A stretch of DNA of 64,000 bases from Corynebacterium endometrii (GTDB lineage Bacteria; Actinomycetota; Actinomycetes; Mycobacteriales; Mycobacteriaceae), in assembly GCF_004795735.1 (NCBI RefSeq), contig NZ_CP039247.1, forward strand, positions 1,054,001 through 1,118,000, in the 5' to 3' direction. The translations under genes and the position numbers were made by a program. The notes below the pieces were generated by a model, which worked only from the letters and a program-made list of their open reading frames with translations, did no database searches and was not told the DNA's origin. Positions 6,962 to 16,645 of the stretch are shown here, piece after piece; the stretch's first letter is position 1, and each line of letters begins with the position of its first letter.

Positions 6962-8974
6962 CTAGGCCCGGTAGTCCTCAACGGTGCGCCACGACAGCCG
7001 CTCGCGGCGGTCTTGGTCAACGGAAGGCAGAACAAAAATGTGGGCCACATCGCGCAGCGGCTCCAGGCGAACAAAGTTACGCTCAGACCACTGGTAGGCG
7101 GCCCCGGTGATGAGGTCCTTGACCGGATACACTTCGCCGGGGTTGCGGCCTATAGCATCCATATCCACCGTCACGGTGGCCTCTTGCGCGTTGCGCGGGT
7201 CGAGGTTGATGACCACCAATACCACGTTGCCGGTCACCGAATCCGCCTTAGAGTAGGCCATGATATTGGGGTTATCCGCATTGTGGAAGTGAAGGTTACG
7301 CAGCTGCTGGAGGGCGGGGTTGTCGCGGCGAATATGGTTGAGCAGCCTGATGAAGCTCTCGAGGGAATTGCCTGAGTTGACCGCGGCCTGGAAATCGCGC
7401 GGGCGCAGCTCGTACTTCTCGGAATCCAGATACTCCTCGGAACCGGGGGCCACGGCGCGGTGTTCGTAGAGCTCGAACCCGGAGTAGACGCCCCAGAGCG
7501 GGGACAGGGTCGCGGCAAGCGCGGCGCGGATAGCAAACATTGCACGGCCGCCGGTCTGCAGCGACTCATGCAGGATGTCTGGCGTGTTGACGAACAGGTT
7601 GGGGCGGCAAATATCGGCCTGTTCAACGTGCATCTTGGCGAATTCGGTCAGGTCGTACTTGTTGGTCTGCCACGTGAAATAAGAATAGGACTGGCTAAAT
7701 CCCGCCTTGGCCAGGCCGAATAGGCGCGGGGCGCGGGTGAACGCCTCGGCCAAGAAGATCACGTCCGGGTGCGTGGACTGGACCTTGGTGATCAGCCAGT
7801 TCCAGAAGTTGGTTGGCTTGGTGTGCGGGTTATCCACGCGGAATGTCTTGACCCCGGCCTCAACCCAGATCATGACTACTCGGTAGATCTCCTGGTAGAT
7901 AGCCTCGGGCGCGTGGTCGAAGTTGAGGGGGTAGATGTCCTGATACTTCTTCGGCGGGTTCTCAGCGTAGGCGATGGTGCCGTCGGCAAGAACCGTGAAG
8001 AACTCTGGGTGCTCCTTCGCCCAGGGGTGGTCCGGCGAGGCCTGCAGCGCCAGATCCAGCGCCACCTCTAGCCCCAGCTCCTCCGCGCGGGCAACCAGCT
8101 TCTTGAAGTCTTCCATGGTGCCCAGTTCCGGGTGCGTTGCGGAGTGGTCCTGAATCGCCCATGGGGAACCCACGTCGCCTTCTTCGACCACCAGCGTATT
8201 GTTCTTGCCCTTGCGGTGGACCTCACCAATCGGGTGGATAGGAGGGAAGTAGACGGTATCGAAGCCCATATCCGCCACGCGGTCCAGGGCCGCGGCGGTG
8301 GTCTCGAAGGTTCCATGAACAGGGTTGCCTTCCTCATCCCAGCCGCCGGTGGAGCGTGGGAAAAGCTCATACCAGGAGTTGAATAACGCCTCGCGGCGCT
8401 CGACATAGACCTCCTGCTCGCTGCCTTCCACAACCAGCTCGCGCAAGGGGTGCTCGTCGAGGATCCCGCGGATCTCATCATTTTCTACCGCCGCTACGCG
8501 CGCGGACAACGGTTTGGTTTTATCCGCTAGCGTTGCGCCGGCGTTGAGGAGGGTGCGGCGGTACTCGCGCGGGGCCTGCGCTGCGGCCTTGGCCAACAGG
8601 TCGGCACCGTGGGCAAGATCGTTGGCCAACTCAATGGCGTCCTGGCCAACGTCCATCTTCTTGGTAACGGCGTTGCGCCAGGTGGCTACGGGATCGGACC
8701 AAGCGTCGATGCGGAAATACCAGCGGCCCTGGGTCGCCGGGGTAAACACGGCGTGCACGCGGTCTTCATTATGCGGGTCCTGGGCCATGGTAATGGACGC
8801 GACTTTGTCAGGATGGGCCGCAGACCAGACGTTCAACGTAGCCGCTATCTTGTCATGGCCTTCCCGCCAGACCAGCGCGGTAACTGGAACCACTTCACCT
8901 ACTACCGCCTTAGAGGGCAGCGAGCCGGAAGATACTAGGGGGCGGACGTCATCAATACCGAGGCGTGTAATCAT
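6962..8974 (-). CDS. glgE: Alpha-1,4-glucan:maltose-1-phosphate maltosyltransferase
   Basis: GlgE (GH13_3) extends alpha-glucan using maltose-1-phosphate, the mycobacterial/corynebacterial route that feeds GlgB. The 670-residue protein has the expected N-terminal region with RLGIDDVRP, the nucleophile motif FRVDNPHTKP and the general-acid motif FLAEAF. Start chosen at 8974 (MITRLGIDD) because TACCCT lies six bases upstream on the minus strand; a GTG at 9007 would extend into the divergent gene. No trehalose synthase or maltokinase gene is in this window, so substrate supply must be encoded elsewhere. Confidence 0.96.
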   Translation of the reverse strand: MITRLGIDDVRPLVSSGSLPSKAVVGEVVPVTALVWREGHDKIAATLNVWSAAHPDKVASITMAQDPHNEDRVHAVFTPATQGRWYFRIDAWSDPVATWRNAVTKKMDVGQDAIELANDLAHGADLLAKAAAQAPREYRRTLLNAGATLADKTKPLSARVAAVENDEIRGILDEHPLRELVVEGSEQEVYVERREALFNSWYELFPRSTGGWDEEGNPVHGTFETTAAALDRVADMGFDTVYFPPIHPIGEVHRKGKNNTLVVEEGDVGSPWAIQDHSATHPELGTMEDFKKLVARAEELGLEVALDLALQASPDHPWAKEHPEFFTVLADGTIAYAENPPKKYQDIYPLNFDHAPEAIYQEIYRVVMIWVEAGVKTFRVDNPHTKPTNFWNWLITKVQSTHPDVIFLAEAFTRAPRLFGLAKAGFSQSYSYFTWQTNKYDLTEFAKMHVEQADICRPNLFVNTPDILHESLQTGGRAMFAIRAALAATLSPLWGVYSGFELYEHRAVAPGSEEYLDSEKYELRPRDFQAAVNSGNSLESFIRLLNHIRRDNPALQQLRNLHFHNADNPNIMAYSKADSVTGNVVLVVINLDPRNAQEATVTVDMDAIGRNPGEVYPVKDLITGAAYQWSERNFVRLEPLRDVAHIFVLPSVDQDRRERLSWRTVEDYRA

Positions 8975-9039
8975 ACTTTTAGGGTAGTCCACCTGTGTCA
9001 CTTTCACCGGCCGTGGGGAGAATCGGTCACAATGGAGTG

Positions 9040-9957
9040 GTGAATTCCCCCATGTTTAGTCAAGAACAAATTGCTGCGGCCCGGGCGGCAGCCAACCACG
9101 CGGAGCAGCAGGCGGCGCAGCGCGCGACCGCGGCGGCAAATAACGCCGCGATGGAAACTCCCGAGGTGGATGAGGACCTCCTCATTGACTTCCGTGGGGT
9201 CTCGCTTCGCCGCGGCGGTAATACGCTTGTAGGTCCGGTGGACTGGCAGGTGGAGCTGGATGAAAGGTGGGTCATTATTGGCCCCAACGGGGCCGGAAAG
9301 ACCTCCCTAGTGCGCATGGCGTCCGCTGAAGAATTCCCCTCCTCGGGCACCGCCTACATCATGGGCGAGCGTATCGGCAAGACTGACATGCGCGACCTGC
9401 GCGCATCCATCGGCATATCCTCTGCCGCGGTCCAGCACCGCATCCCTGATGGCGAACGCGTCGATGACCTCGTCATCTCCGCGGGGTATGCCATCTTGGG
9501 CCGCTGGCGTGAGGAATATGCCGACATGGACTTCGGCCGTGCCGATGAAATCCTCGAACAGGTTGGGGCTTCCCATCTAGCCAAACGTACATGGGGGACG
9601 CTATCCGAGGGTGAGAAGAAGCGCGTCATCCTCGCGCGCGCGTTGATGGCCGATCCCGAGCTGCTCATTCTGGATGAGCCATCCGCGGGCATGGACCTAG
9701 GCGGCCGCGAAGATCTTGTGGGCTACCTCGGGGATCTAGCCCTGGATCCTGACGCTCCGGCGATAGTGATGATTACCCACCACGTGGAGGAAATCCCGTA
9801 CGGATTCACCCACGCCATGGTTTTGGATGAAGGCAAGATCATCGCCAAGGGACTCATCAACTCCGTGCTGACCAGTGAGAATCTCTCGAGGGCCTTCAAA
9901 CAGGATATTCAAGTCGATAGAATCGGGGAACGCTACTTCGCCCGTCGGGTACGCTAA
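9040..9957 (+). CDS. ABC transporter ATP-binding protein
   Basis: About 305 residues: Ala-rich N-terminus, then one ABC ATPase domain with Walker A GPNGAGKTS, signature LSEGEKKR, Walker B LLILDEPS and the switch His in ITHHVEE. It resembles the ModF/'ABC-type molybdenum transport ATPase' group found next to glgE in corynebacteria. No permease or binding protein is nearby, so a transport role and substrate are unproven. The start is uncertain: GTG at 9040 sits six bases after CACAAT and is favoured, while ATG at 9052 and an upstream TTG at 8995 are alternatives. Confidence 0.85.
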   Translation: MNSPMFSQEQIAAARAAANHAEQQAAQRATAAANNAAMETPEVDEDLLIDFRGVSLRRGGNTLVGPVDWQVELDERWVIIGPNGAGKTSLVRMASAEEFPSSGTAYIMGERIGKTDMRDLRASIGISSAAVQHRIPDGERVDDLVISAGYAILGRWREEYADMDFGRADEILEQVGASHLAKRTWGTLSEGEKKRVILARALMADPELLILDEPSAGMDLGGREDLVGYLGDLALDPDAPAIVMITHHVEEIPYGFTHAMVLDEGKIIAKGLINSVLTSENLSRAFKQDIQVDRIGERYFARRVR

Positions 9958-10028
9958 GGGCGGAGACAGCCCAGTAAGCCTGAGCGCTTGCTAAGCCATA
10001 GACCCAACGCCTAAGGACATTATTTCTG

Positions 10029-10847
10029 TTGACTTCGCAGGACCTATCCGGTGATGAATCGGTGGACATCACCGGATTCAACGGCGGCCGCATGGCCGCT
10101 ACTGTGATGCTGATCCGGGATGGCAAAGAGGGCCTTGAGGTATGGGTGCAAGAACGCGTTTCCACCATGAAGAATTTTCCCGGCCACGTTGTCTTCCCCG
10201 GGGGCGGCGTGGATCCCAGGGACTTCCCGGAAAGAACCTGGGACTCCGGTGAACTATGGGCGGGTACCTCCGCTATAGCCCGCGCCCGCCACATGGGACT
10301 AACCAAGGCCAAGGCGCACGCTGTGGTATTCGCCGCTGCCCGGGAGCTCTTCGAAGAGGCCGGCACGCTCGTGACCATCCGGGACGACGGAATAGTCTCA
10401 GACGCCTCCCGTTTCCACTCTGACCGCAAGGCGTTGGAATCTCACCGGGTTTCCTTCACCGAATTCTTAGAGCATCACGGGATGCGCGTGGATTCCGACA
10501 TGCTCCGCCCCTGCGGCCGGTGGGTAGGCTACGGCCATGATCAATGGTTTGACACCTTCTTTTTCATCGCCGTGCTCCCGGAAGGCCAGGAGCCGGACGG
10601 TTCCACATGGGAAGCGGACGACGCGGGTTGGTTTAGCCCCCAGCTGATCATGGATGGCTGGCGCGCGGGCCTCGTTCGCCTGGCAATCGCTACGTGGGCT
10701 AACATTCAACGCCTGTGCACCTATAAAACGGTGGCCGACGTCCTCGCGGACGTCGATTATTCTGACATGCGCCCCGTTATCGGCGACCCGGTCGACGATG
10801 AGCGATACCGCGAGTTCTTCACGACCCGCCCGATTGACCGCATCTAG
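10029..10847 (+). CDS. Nudix hydrolase family protein
   Basis: 272 residues with a Nudix domain. FPGGGVD (about 56-62) is followed by an insertion of about 40 residues before the core RELFEEAG (R105-G112), giving a long Nudix box like that of the NUDT19/NUDT7-type enzymes. These hydrolyse nucleoside-diphosphate-linked substrates such as CoA derivatives; the substrate here is unknown. TTG start at 10029 is the first usable start, with AAGGA about 11 bases upstream. It sits 71 bases after the ABC ATPase gene and is probably co-transcribed. Confidence 0.82.
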   Translation: MTSQDLSGDESVDITGFNGGRMAATVMLIRDGKEGLEVWVQERVSTMKNFPGHVVFPGGGVDPRDFPERTWDSGELWAGTSAIARARHMGLTKAKAHAVVFAAARELFEEAGTLVTIRDDGIVSDASRFHSDRKALESHRVSFTEFLEHHGMRVDSDMLRPCGRWVGYGHDQWFDTFFFIAVLPEGQEPDGSTWEADDAGWFSPQLIMDGWRAGLVRLAIATWANIQRLCTYKTVADVLADVDYSDMRPVIGDPVDDERYREFFTTRPIDRI

Positions 10848-10943
10848 CCCGGCAGCGCGTAAAGCCTAGAGCGCCACGGAAGGTTGTCCGCAGCGCCCAC
10901 CGGGGACCTAAAAATCACCCTAGAATCACGGAATCTAAAGAAA

Positions 10944-12098
10944 ATGGCCTACTCGGTTACTGAACTTGACTACCTGAGCACGCATGCGCGGGAAATTGAT
11001 GCAGTCATCTCGCAATTAGGCCTGAGCAAAAAGACCCAACTCCAAGACGCGTCTATCGCCCGCGAACACTGCGGAGACTACGGCCGCGCGGTTATGGAAC
11101 TCGCATCCGCGCGCGCCACCGGGAAGGTTCCGTCACAGTGGCTGGCCGATTCGGAATCGGTTCAACAGGCAACACCGTTAGCGGTCACCGAATACCGCGC
11201 CAGCCTCCTTGCACGCGCCGGGGTCGAATTGGTGCATGATGTAACGTGTTCCATCGGCACGGAGGGCGCAGCGCTTACCCGCAAGAACGTTACCTACCTT
11301 GGCTCTGATCTGGATGGCGTGCGCCTGCGGATGGCCCGCTATAACGTGCCAGCCGGTCACTTTGCCCAGGCGGATGCGCTTGGCCCAGTAAGCAAGGATG
11401 GGGTAGTGGTGGCGGACCCGGCCCGCCGCGCCGGTGGCTCCCGGATCACGGACCCGGCCAAACTGATGCCGCCCCTGCCAGATCTCATCGATGCCTACCG
11501 CGGCCGCGAGATGGCCATTAAATGCGCGCCGGGCCTAGATTTCAGTCACTGGGAGGGTCTGGTGTCAGTGGTCAGCCTCGACGGCGGGGTAAAAGAGGCC
11601 TGCGTATATACCCCCGGACTCGCCGCGGCCGCAGGACGCTTAGGGCGGCGCGAGGCGGTGATTATTCGCGGCGGTGTTCTGGATTACCTCGACGATTCCG
11701 CGGATGACCTGCCGGAGGCTGGCGCTTTGGGCCGGTTTATCATTGACCCAGACGGCGCCGTGGTCCGCGCGGGCCTGGTCCGCCACTATGCCGCGCGCGA
11801 GGGGCTGTGGCAGATCGATCCCCACATCGCGTACCTGACTGGAAATAATATTCCCGCCGGAACATCCGGGTTCGAACTCATCGAGGCGGTGCCCGTCAAA
11901 AAGCTCAAGGCAGCGTTGGCCTCGCATGGCGCGGGGCGGGTCGAAATCTTGGTCCGCGGCATCGACGTTGATCCGGATCAGTTGCGCAAAAAGCTTAAGC
12001 TCAGAGGGGATAAACCCATGGCTGTGGTGATGACGCGCATCGGCCGCAATGGCGTGGCGCTTATCTGCTCCGAGCGCAAGTGGGCGTCCGCTGGCTGA
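10944..12098 (+). CDS. THUMP-like class I SAM-dependent methyltransferase
   Basis: 384 residues. The N-terminus MAYSVTELDYL and the SAM-binding motif DVTCSIGTEG (about 99-108), followed by VVVADPARR, match the actinobacterial 'THUMP-like domain' methyltransferases. These are probably RNA methyltransferases, but no specific target is known. The C-terminal ~80 residues form the THUMP-like end. Start at 10944 was chosen from the family's usual N-terminus; TAGAAT at 10921-10926 could be its -10. TTG at 10884 would add 20 residues. Confidence 0.78.
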   Translation: MAYSVTELDYLSTHAREIDAVISQLGLSKKTQLQDASIAREHCGDYGRAVMELASARATGKVPSQWLADSESVQQATPLAVTEYRASLLARAGVELVHDVTCSIGTEGAALTRKNVTYLGSDLDGVRLRMARYNVPAGHFAQADALGPVSKDGVVVADPARRAGGSRITDPAKLMPPLPDLIDAYRGREMAIKCAPGLDFSHWEGLVSVVSLDGGVKEACVYTPGLAAAAGRLGRREAVIIRGGVLDYLDDSADDLPEAGALGRFIIDPDGAVVRAGLVRHYAAREGLWQIDPHIAYLTGNNIPAGTSGFELIEAVPVKKLKAALASHGAGRVEILVRGIDVDPDQLRKKLKLRGDKPMAVVMTRIGRNGVALICSERKWASAG

Positions 12099-12263
12099 GG
12101 GCGAAACCGGTAGTTGATCGCGGAGTGAGAACTCCACGAACGGTCGAGAATACTCACGTGCCTTTTGCGCTCGGCGCTACTACTATGGCGTGGAGAAAAT
12201 CTCAAAGACTCTGTGCGGCTAGATAGTGCGCACCTTATATAACTGTGAGAAAGGTTGTGCTTA

Positions 12264-13061
12264 ATGCCTTCCATCGTGGCACTAGTGAAGTATGTACCCG
12301 ATACGTGGTCTTCTAAAAACCTCAACGCTGACAATCGCCTCGATCGTGAGTCTGTGGACAACGTGATTGACGAGATTAATGAATACTCCGTTGAGCAGGC
12401 GCTGCGTTTGCGCGATGACAACCCGGACGCCGGTTTCAAGGTTGTGGCCCTGACCATGGGCCCCGCGGCGGCGGACGAGGCCCTGCGCAAGGCCCTGGCA
12501 ATGGGCGCTGACGAGGCCGTGCACGTTAGTGATGATGCGCTCGCCGGCACCGACGCATTAGGCACCGCGTGGGCCCTGAGCAACGCATTGAATTCCATCG
12601 AGGATGTGCAGCTTGTGGTTATGGGCAATTACGCCTCCGATTCATCCACGGGCCTGCTTACCGGCCTGCTCGCCGAGTACCGGCAGGTCCCCGCCCTATC
12701 CAATGTGAAGTCCATAGCGCTGGCTGGTGACGTCATCAAGGGCGTGCGTGAGGACAGCCGCGGCAACTGGGAGCTGGAGGCAAAGCTCCCCGCCATTGTT
12801 AGCGTGACCGATAAGACGGATAAGCCTCGTTTCCCAAACTTCAAGGGGCTCATGGCGGCGAAAAAGGCAGAGGTTACCAAGCTGGATTTGGCCGCCATTG
12901 GCGTGGATCCTGCGCAGGTTGGGGGCGCCGCTGCAACGACCCAGGTCACCGCTTCGGAGCAGCGCCCGGCGCGTACCGCTGGAGAGGTGATCTCCGGAGT
13001 GAGCGCCGAGGAGGCCGCAAAGAAGGTTGCGGACTACCTCGAAGCTAAAAACCTCATCTAA
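12264..13061 (+). CDS. etfB: Electron transfer flavoprotein beta subunit
   Basis: 265 residues, FixA/EtfB family. EtfAB carries electrons from flavin dehydrogenases to an ETF-quinone oxidoreductase. MPSIVALVKYVPDTWS, the AMP/nucleotide-binding loop region (MGPAAADEALRKALAMGAD) and VVMGNYASDSSTGLL are typical. ATG at 12264 has GAGAAAGG 10 bases upstream. The etfA gene follows after 26 bases with its own ribosome site. No acyl-CoA dehydrogenase or ETF:quinone oxidoreductase gene lies in this window. Confidence 0.94.
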   Translation: MPSIVALVKYVPDTWSSKNLNADNRLDRESVDNVIDEINEYSVEQALRLRDDNPDAGFKVVALTMGPAAADEALRKALAMGADEAVHVSDDALAGTDALGTAWALSNALNSIEDVQLVVMGNYASDSSTGLLTGLLAEYRQVPALSNVKSIALAGDVIKGVREDSRGNWELEAKLPAIVSVTDKTDKPRFPNFKGLMAAKKAEVTKLDLAAIGVDPAQVGGAAATTQVTASEQRPARTAGEVISGVSAEEAAKKVADYLEAKNLI

Positions 13062-13087
13062 CTCGACTGTTTATAAGGAGAAAACCC

Positions 13088-14035
13088 ATGTCTCACGTAT
13101 ACGTTCTGGTCGAGCACGAAGCAGGCCAGCTTAATCCTATTACCGCCGAGCTGATCACCGCGGCACGCCCGCTGGGCGCCGTATCCGCCGTCGTGGTTGG
13201 CGCCCCCGGTGTGGCCGAGTCCATGGCCCCCACCCTTGGCGCGTTGGGCGCGGCCCAGGTGGTTGATGCCTCCGCCGCTGACTATGATTCCCGCCTGATC
13301 GTTCCCGAGGTGGACGCGCTTCACGCCTTGGGCGCGGCCAACCCGGCACCAATCGTGATTGCGGCCTCACCAACCGGCAACGAGATCGCCGGCCGCGTCG
13401 CGGCCCGCCTCGCTTCCGGCGCGTTGGCCGGCGTCGTGGCCATCAACGAAGACGGCTCCGCGCGCCACTCGATTTTCGGTGGCACTTATGAAACCACCGC
13501 TACTGCCGCGGGCCCGTGCCCGGTCTACACGGTGCGCCCTGGCGCCGTCGAGGCCGAAGAGGTGCCGGCGGAGGCCGTCGTGGCGCCCATGCCGCTGCCC
13601 GAGGCGACCGAAAGGGACGTGAAGGTTACCGCATTCACGCCGGTCGAGAAGACTGCCCGCCCGGACCTTGGTTCCGCGAAGGTTGTTGTGGCCGGCGGCC
13701 GCGGTGTGGGTTCGGAATTTACCAGCGTGGTCGAGCCATTGGCAGACGTTCTTGGCGGAGCCGTGGGCGCAACCCGTGACGCGGTGGATGAGGGCTTTTA
13801 TGACCCTGGCCACCAGATTGGTCAGACGGGTGTGACCGTATCCCCAGACCTCTACATTGGGTTGGGTATCTCCGGTGCCATCCAGCACACCTCTGGCATG
13901 CAGACCTCTGGCACCATCGTGGTAGTAAATCAGGACCAGGATGAGCCTTTCTTCCAGATTGCGGACCTCGGCGTTGTGGGTGACCTCCACGAGATTGCCC
14001 CAGCGCTGACTGCGGAACTCAACTCCCGCAAATAG
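13088..14035 (+). CDS. etfA: Electron transfer flavoprotein alpha subunit
   Basis: 315 residues, FixB/EtfA family. The C-terminal FAD-binding domain shows VVVAGGRGVGS, GQTGVTVSP and ISGAIQHTSGMQ, the regions that wrap the FAD. It forms a heterodimer with EtfB. ATG at 13088 with AAGGAGAAA upstream. It is in one operon with etfB; the nifS-like gene downstream appears to have its own promoter. Confidence 0.95.
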   Translation: MSHVYVLVEHEAGQLNPITAELITAARPLGAVSAVVVGAPGVAESMAPTLGALGAAQVVDASAADYDSRLIVPEVDALHALGAANPAPIVIAASPTGNEIAGRVAARLASGALAGVVAINEDGSARHSIFGGTYETTATAAGPCPVYTVRPGAVEAEEVPAEAVVAPMPLPEATERDVKVTAFTPVEKTARPDLGSAKVVVAGGRGVGSEFTSVVEPLADVLGGAVGATRDAVDEGFYDPGHQIGQTGVTVSPDLYIGLGISGAIQHTSGMQTSGTIVVVNQDQDEPFFQIADLGVVGDLHEIAPALTAELNSRK

Positions 14036-14101
14036 TCCCACGTAAAGAGGCTCCCGGTTGGCGGCGTTCGGCCGTCTAGCCGGTGGAGTAGTATGGGCCG
14101 C

Positions 14102-15226
14102 ATGGCTTTTTACTTCGATCACGCCGCAACCTCGCCCATCCGCCAAATCGCAGTGGATGCGTGGGTTGCGGCTTCTTCTGCGTTGAATGCCTCCGCTCAG
14201 TACGCCTCCGGCCGCCAGGCCCGCTCCGTGCTGGATGACGCGCGTGAGAAAGTAGCCGAGTTAATGGGCTGTGAACCCATCGAGGTTATCTTCACGTCCA
14301 ACGGTACCGAGGCCAACAACCTGGCTATCCGTGGTTTGTACGAGGTAGGCACGACCAATCGGGTGGTAACAACGCCCGTTGAGCATCCTTCGGTGCGTGA
14401 GACCGTAAATCACTTGGCCTCTCGCGGGGCCTCCGTTGATTACATGCCCGTGGGCGGCAACGGGCACTTTGAAGGCAGCGCCATCGAGCTTCTCGATGCC
14501 CCCGCCGACGTGGCCACCATGATGATGGCCAACAATGAGACGGGCGCCCTGTTCCCGGTGGAGCGGTATATTGAGCGCGCAGCGGCGCAGGGGACCCCGT
14601 TCCACGTGGATGCGGTGCAGGTAGTGGGAAAGATTCCGTTGAACTTCACTGCTTTGGGGGCTACTTCCTTGTCCTCTAGCGGCCATAAGTTCGGTGCGCC
14701 ACGAGGTACCGGCTTCCTGTTAGCGAAGCGCGCCCCAGCCCCAGCGACGGTGATGTTTGGGGCCAACCAGGAGCGCAAACTTCGCCCGGGAACTGTCGAT
14801 GTTGCAGGCGCGTCGGCCTTGGCGGCGGCGCTTGAGGAATCCTTAGGCGAGGCGGCTACTCACGCGAGGAATCAGGAAGTGTGGCGTTCGAGGATCATCG
14901 AAGCCTGCATGGGGATTGACGGCGCAGTCCTGCGCTCTGAGGAGCCTTGCCTGCATTCCCACGTGTACGTATCCTTCCCGGGGGCGGATGCGGATAGCCT
15001 CATCATGCTGCTCGATATGGCCGGCATCGAGGCCTCCAGCGGGTCCGCCTGCCACGCGGGCGTAAACCAGATGTCACACGTATTGGAGGCAATGGGCGTG
15101 ACGGCGGAAGAGGCCGGGGGTACTTTGCGTTTTACCATGGGTACCGCGACCACAGATGAGGGCGTTAACTATCTCGTCGAAAAACTCCCGGGCATTGTAG
15201 AGCGGGCCCGCGCGGCTAATTCCTAA
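14102..15226 (+). CDS. nifS: Cysteine desulfurase (NifS/IscS family)
   Basis: 374 residues, PLP-dependent class V aminotransferase fold. It removes sulfur from cysteine as an enzyme-bound persulfide. K196 in SSSGHKFGAPRG is the Schiff-base lysine and C317 in ASSGSACHAG is the persulfide cysteine. Likely sulfur supply for MnmA (17494) and perhaps other thiolation reactions; the link is inferred from proximity. The start at 14102 is supported by TAGTAT (14089-14094) seven bases upstream. ATG at 14093 would lie inside that hexamer. Confidence 0.92.
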   Translation: MAFYFDHAATSPIRQIAVDAWVAASSALNASAQYASGRQARSVLDDAREKVAELMGCEPIEVIFTSNGTEANNLAIRGLYEVGTTNRVVTTPVEHPSVRETVNHLASRGASVDYMPVGGNGHFEGSAIELLDAPADVATMMMANNETGALFPVERYIERAAAQGTPFHVDAVQVVGKIPLNFTALGATSLSSSGHKFGAPRGTGFLLAKRAPAPATVMFGANQERKLRPGTVDVAGASALAAALEESLGEAATHARNQEVWRSRIIEACMGIDGAVLRSEEPCLHSHVYVSFPGADADSLIMLLDMAGIEASSGSACHAGVNQMSHVLEAMGVTAEEAGGTLRFTMGTATTDEGVNYLVEKLPGIVERARAANS

Positions 15227-15411
15227 GGTTTGGCCCCTTATGGCTTAAGCCCGCCGCCTCCCGGTTCCTGTCAAGGTCAACCCCAATTCAGGGTGGGACG
15301 GCGGGCCGCTGGGGTAGCCGCCGCGGACCGATCCGTGCCCGGTACAAAAGTTACTCATGTTTAGCGTGTTACTCGTGTGAATAGTGGGGCGTGTTGGGTA
15401 CCCTCGCAAGC

Positions 15412-16587
15412 ATGTTTAAACCCAAGGGACTTCTTTCCGCCTTGACCGCGTTGGTTGCATCCGCCGCGTTGCTCTTTACCGCACAAGCCGCACCGCAGGC
15501 CCGCGCCTTGACCATTGGCGCCCCTTCCGGCGTAGACGTCGCAGGTCACCAACACCCGGGTGGCGCCCCAATTAACTGGAAGACCGTCCGCGCGGATGGT
15601 CAATCCTTCGCCTTCGTTAAGGCCTCGGAGGGCATAGGCTGGACCAACGAGTTCTTCGAAGAAGATGCGCGTGGCGCAGACGCCGCGGGCATGAAGGTAG
15701 GCTCCTACCACTACGCACGCCCAGCCAGCGACCCGCGTGCGCAGGCCGCCACCTACGCCGCCCAAATTGCCCGCGTGCCACACCACTCCTTGCCGCCGGT
15801 GCTAGACCTAGAGGTCTCCGAGGGCAAGAGCCCGCGGGAACTCATCGCGTGGACCAGGGCCTTTACAGATGAACTCAAGGCCCTGACCGGGCGTACGCCG
15901 ATGATCTACACCTACCGGTACTTCTGGACTGATCACATGGCAAACACCACACAGTTCTCCGAGTACCCATTGTGGCTGGCGGCCTACCAGGCGCAGGCCC
16001 CGGAGCCGGTCGGCGGCTGGAGCAAGCTAGCTTTCTGGCAGCGCTCCGAATCCGGCCGCGTAAACGGCGTCACCGGCCCTGTGGACATGAACTTGTTTAA
16101 CGGTAACGATGCCCAGCTGGCAAGCTTCGCCGCGGGTAACTACGGCAACTTCGGCGGCGTTCTCAATGGCCTTGTGGTCCCTGGCGCACCAGACCTGGGG
16201 GAGGACGCATCCCTGCTCATCGGCGCCATCCTGGCGCTGGGCGTGGGCGCCGCGGCGGCACCGGCGATCATTGAGGCGGCCAAGGAGTCCGGCCTTGGCG
16301 CCCAGGCGGCTGGGGAACTAGCTAGGTTCGTAGAGGATCTCAATGCCGCCGGTGAGCTACCAATCTCGGAACTTCAAGCCATGGCCGCTGGCGATAGTAC
16401 CGTGGGCGACCTTGCAATCCTGCTGGATAACGCCGCGCACCTCGGCGGTGTAGATAGCGAGCTCACATTGACCGCTGCCCAGGTTGACAAGGTCGCCAAC
16501 GCGGCCCGGGGAGCGGGCGTCGACCTGCCGGCAATCGACTCTCGCGCCGTGGCCGACGCGCTCTCCCACGCAGCTACCGGACGCTAA
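15412..16587 (+). CDS. Secreted GH25 lysozyme-like muramidase
   Basis: 391 residues. A signal peptide (MFKPKG, then a hydrophobic Ala/Leu stretch, cleavage near AQAAPQA) is followed by a GH25 domain of about 190 residues. The first catalytic Asp is in GVDVAGHQ and the DxE pair is in VLDLEVS. GH25 enzymes cleave MurNAc-GlcNAc bonds in peptidoglycan. The last ~150 residues are Ala/Gly-rich with helices and one hydrophobic stretch (LLIGAILALGVGAAAAPAI); I do not recognise this domain. Start at 15412 is seven bases after TACCCT, indicating a leaderless mRNA. Confidence 0.88.
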   Translation: MFKPKGLLSALTALVASAALLFTAQAAPQARALTIGAPSGVDVAGHQHPGGAPINWKTVRADGQSFAFVKASEGIGWTNEFFEEDARGADAAGMKVGSYHYARPASDPRAQAATYAAQIARVPHHSLPPVLDLEVSEGKSPRELIAWTRAFTDELKALTGRTPMIYTYRYFWTDHMANTTQFSEYPLWLAAYQAQAPEPVGGWSKLAFWQRSESGRVNGVTGPVDMNLFNGNDAQLASFAAGNYGNFGGVLNGLVVPGAPDLGEDASLLIGAILALGVGAAAAPAIIEAAKESGLGAQAAGELARFVEDLNAAGELPISELQAMAAGDSTVGDLAILLDNAAHLGGVDSELTLTAAQVDKVANAARGAGVDLPAIDSRAVADALSHAATGR

Positions 16588-16616
16588 CGAGTAACACCCC
16601 GTTTCCTTGGTGTCAT

Positions 16617-16645
16617 CCCCGGGCCCCTGTGGCCCGGGGTTTATT
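16617..16645. terminator. Terminator between convergent genes
   Basis: 9-bp G+C stem CCCCGGGCC / GGCCCGGGG (16617-16625 with 16631-16639), 5-base loop, followed by TTTATT on the plus strand. It serves the GH25 gene and lies at the end of the minus-strand gene. Confidence 0.8.
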
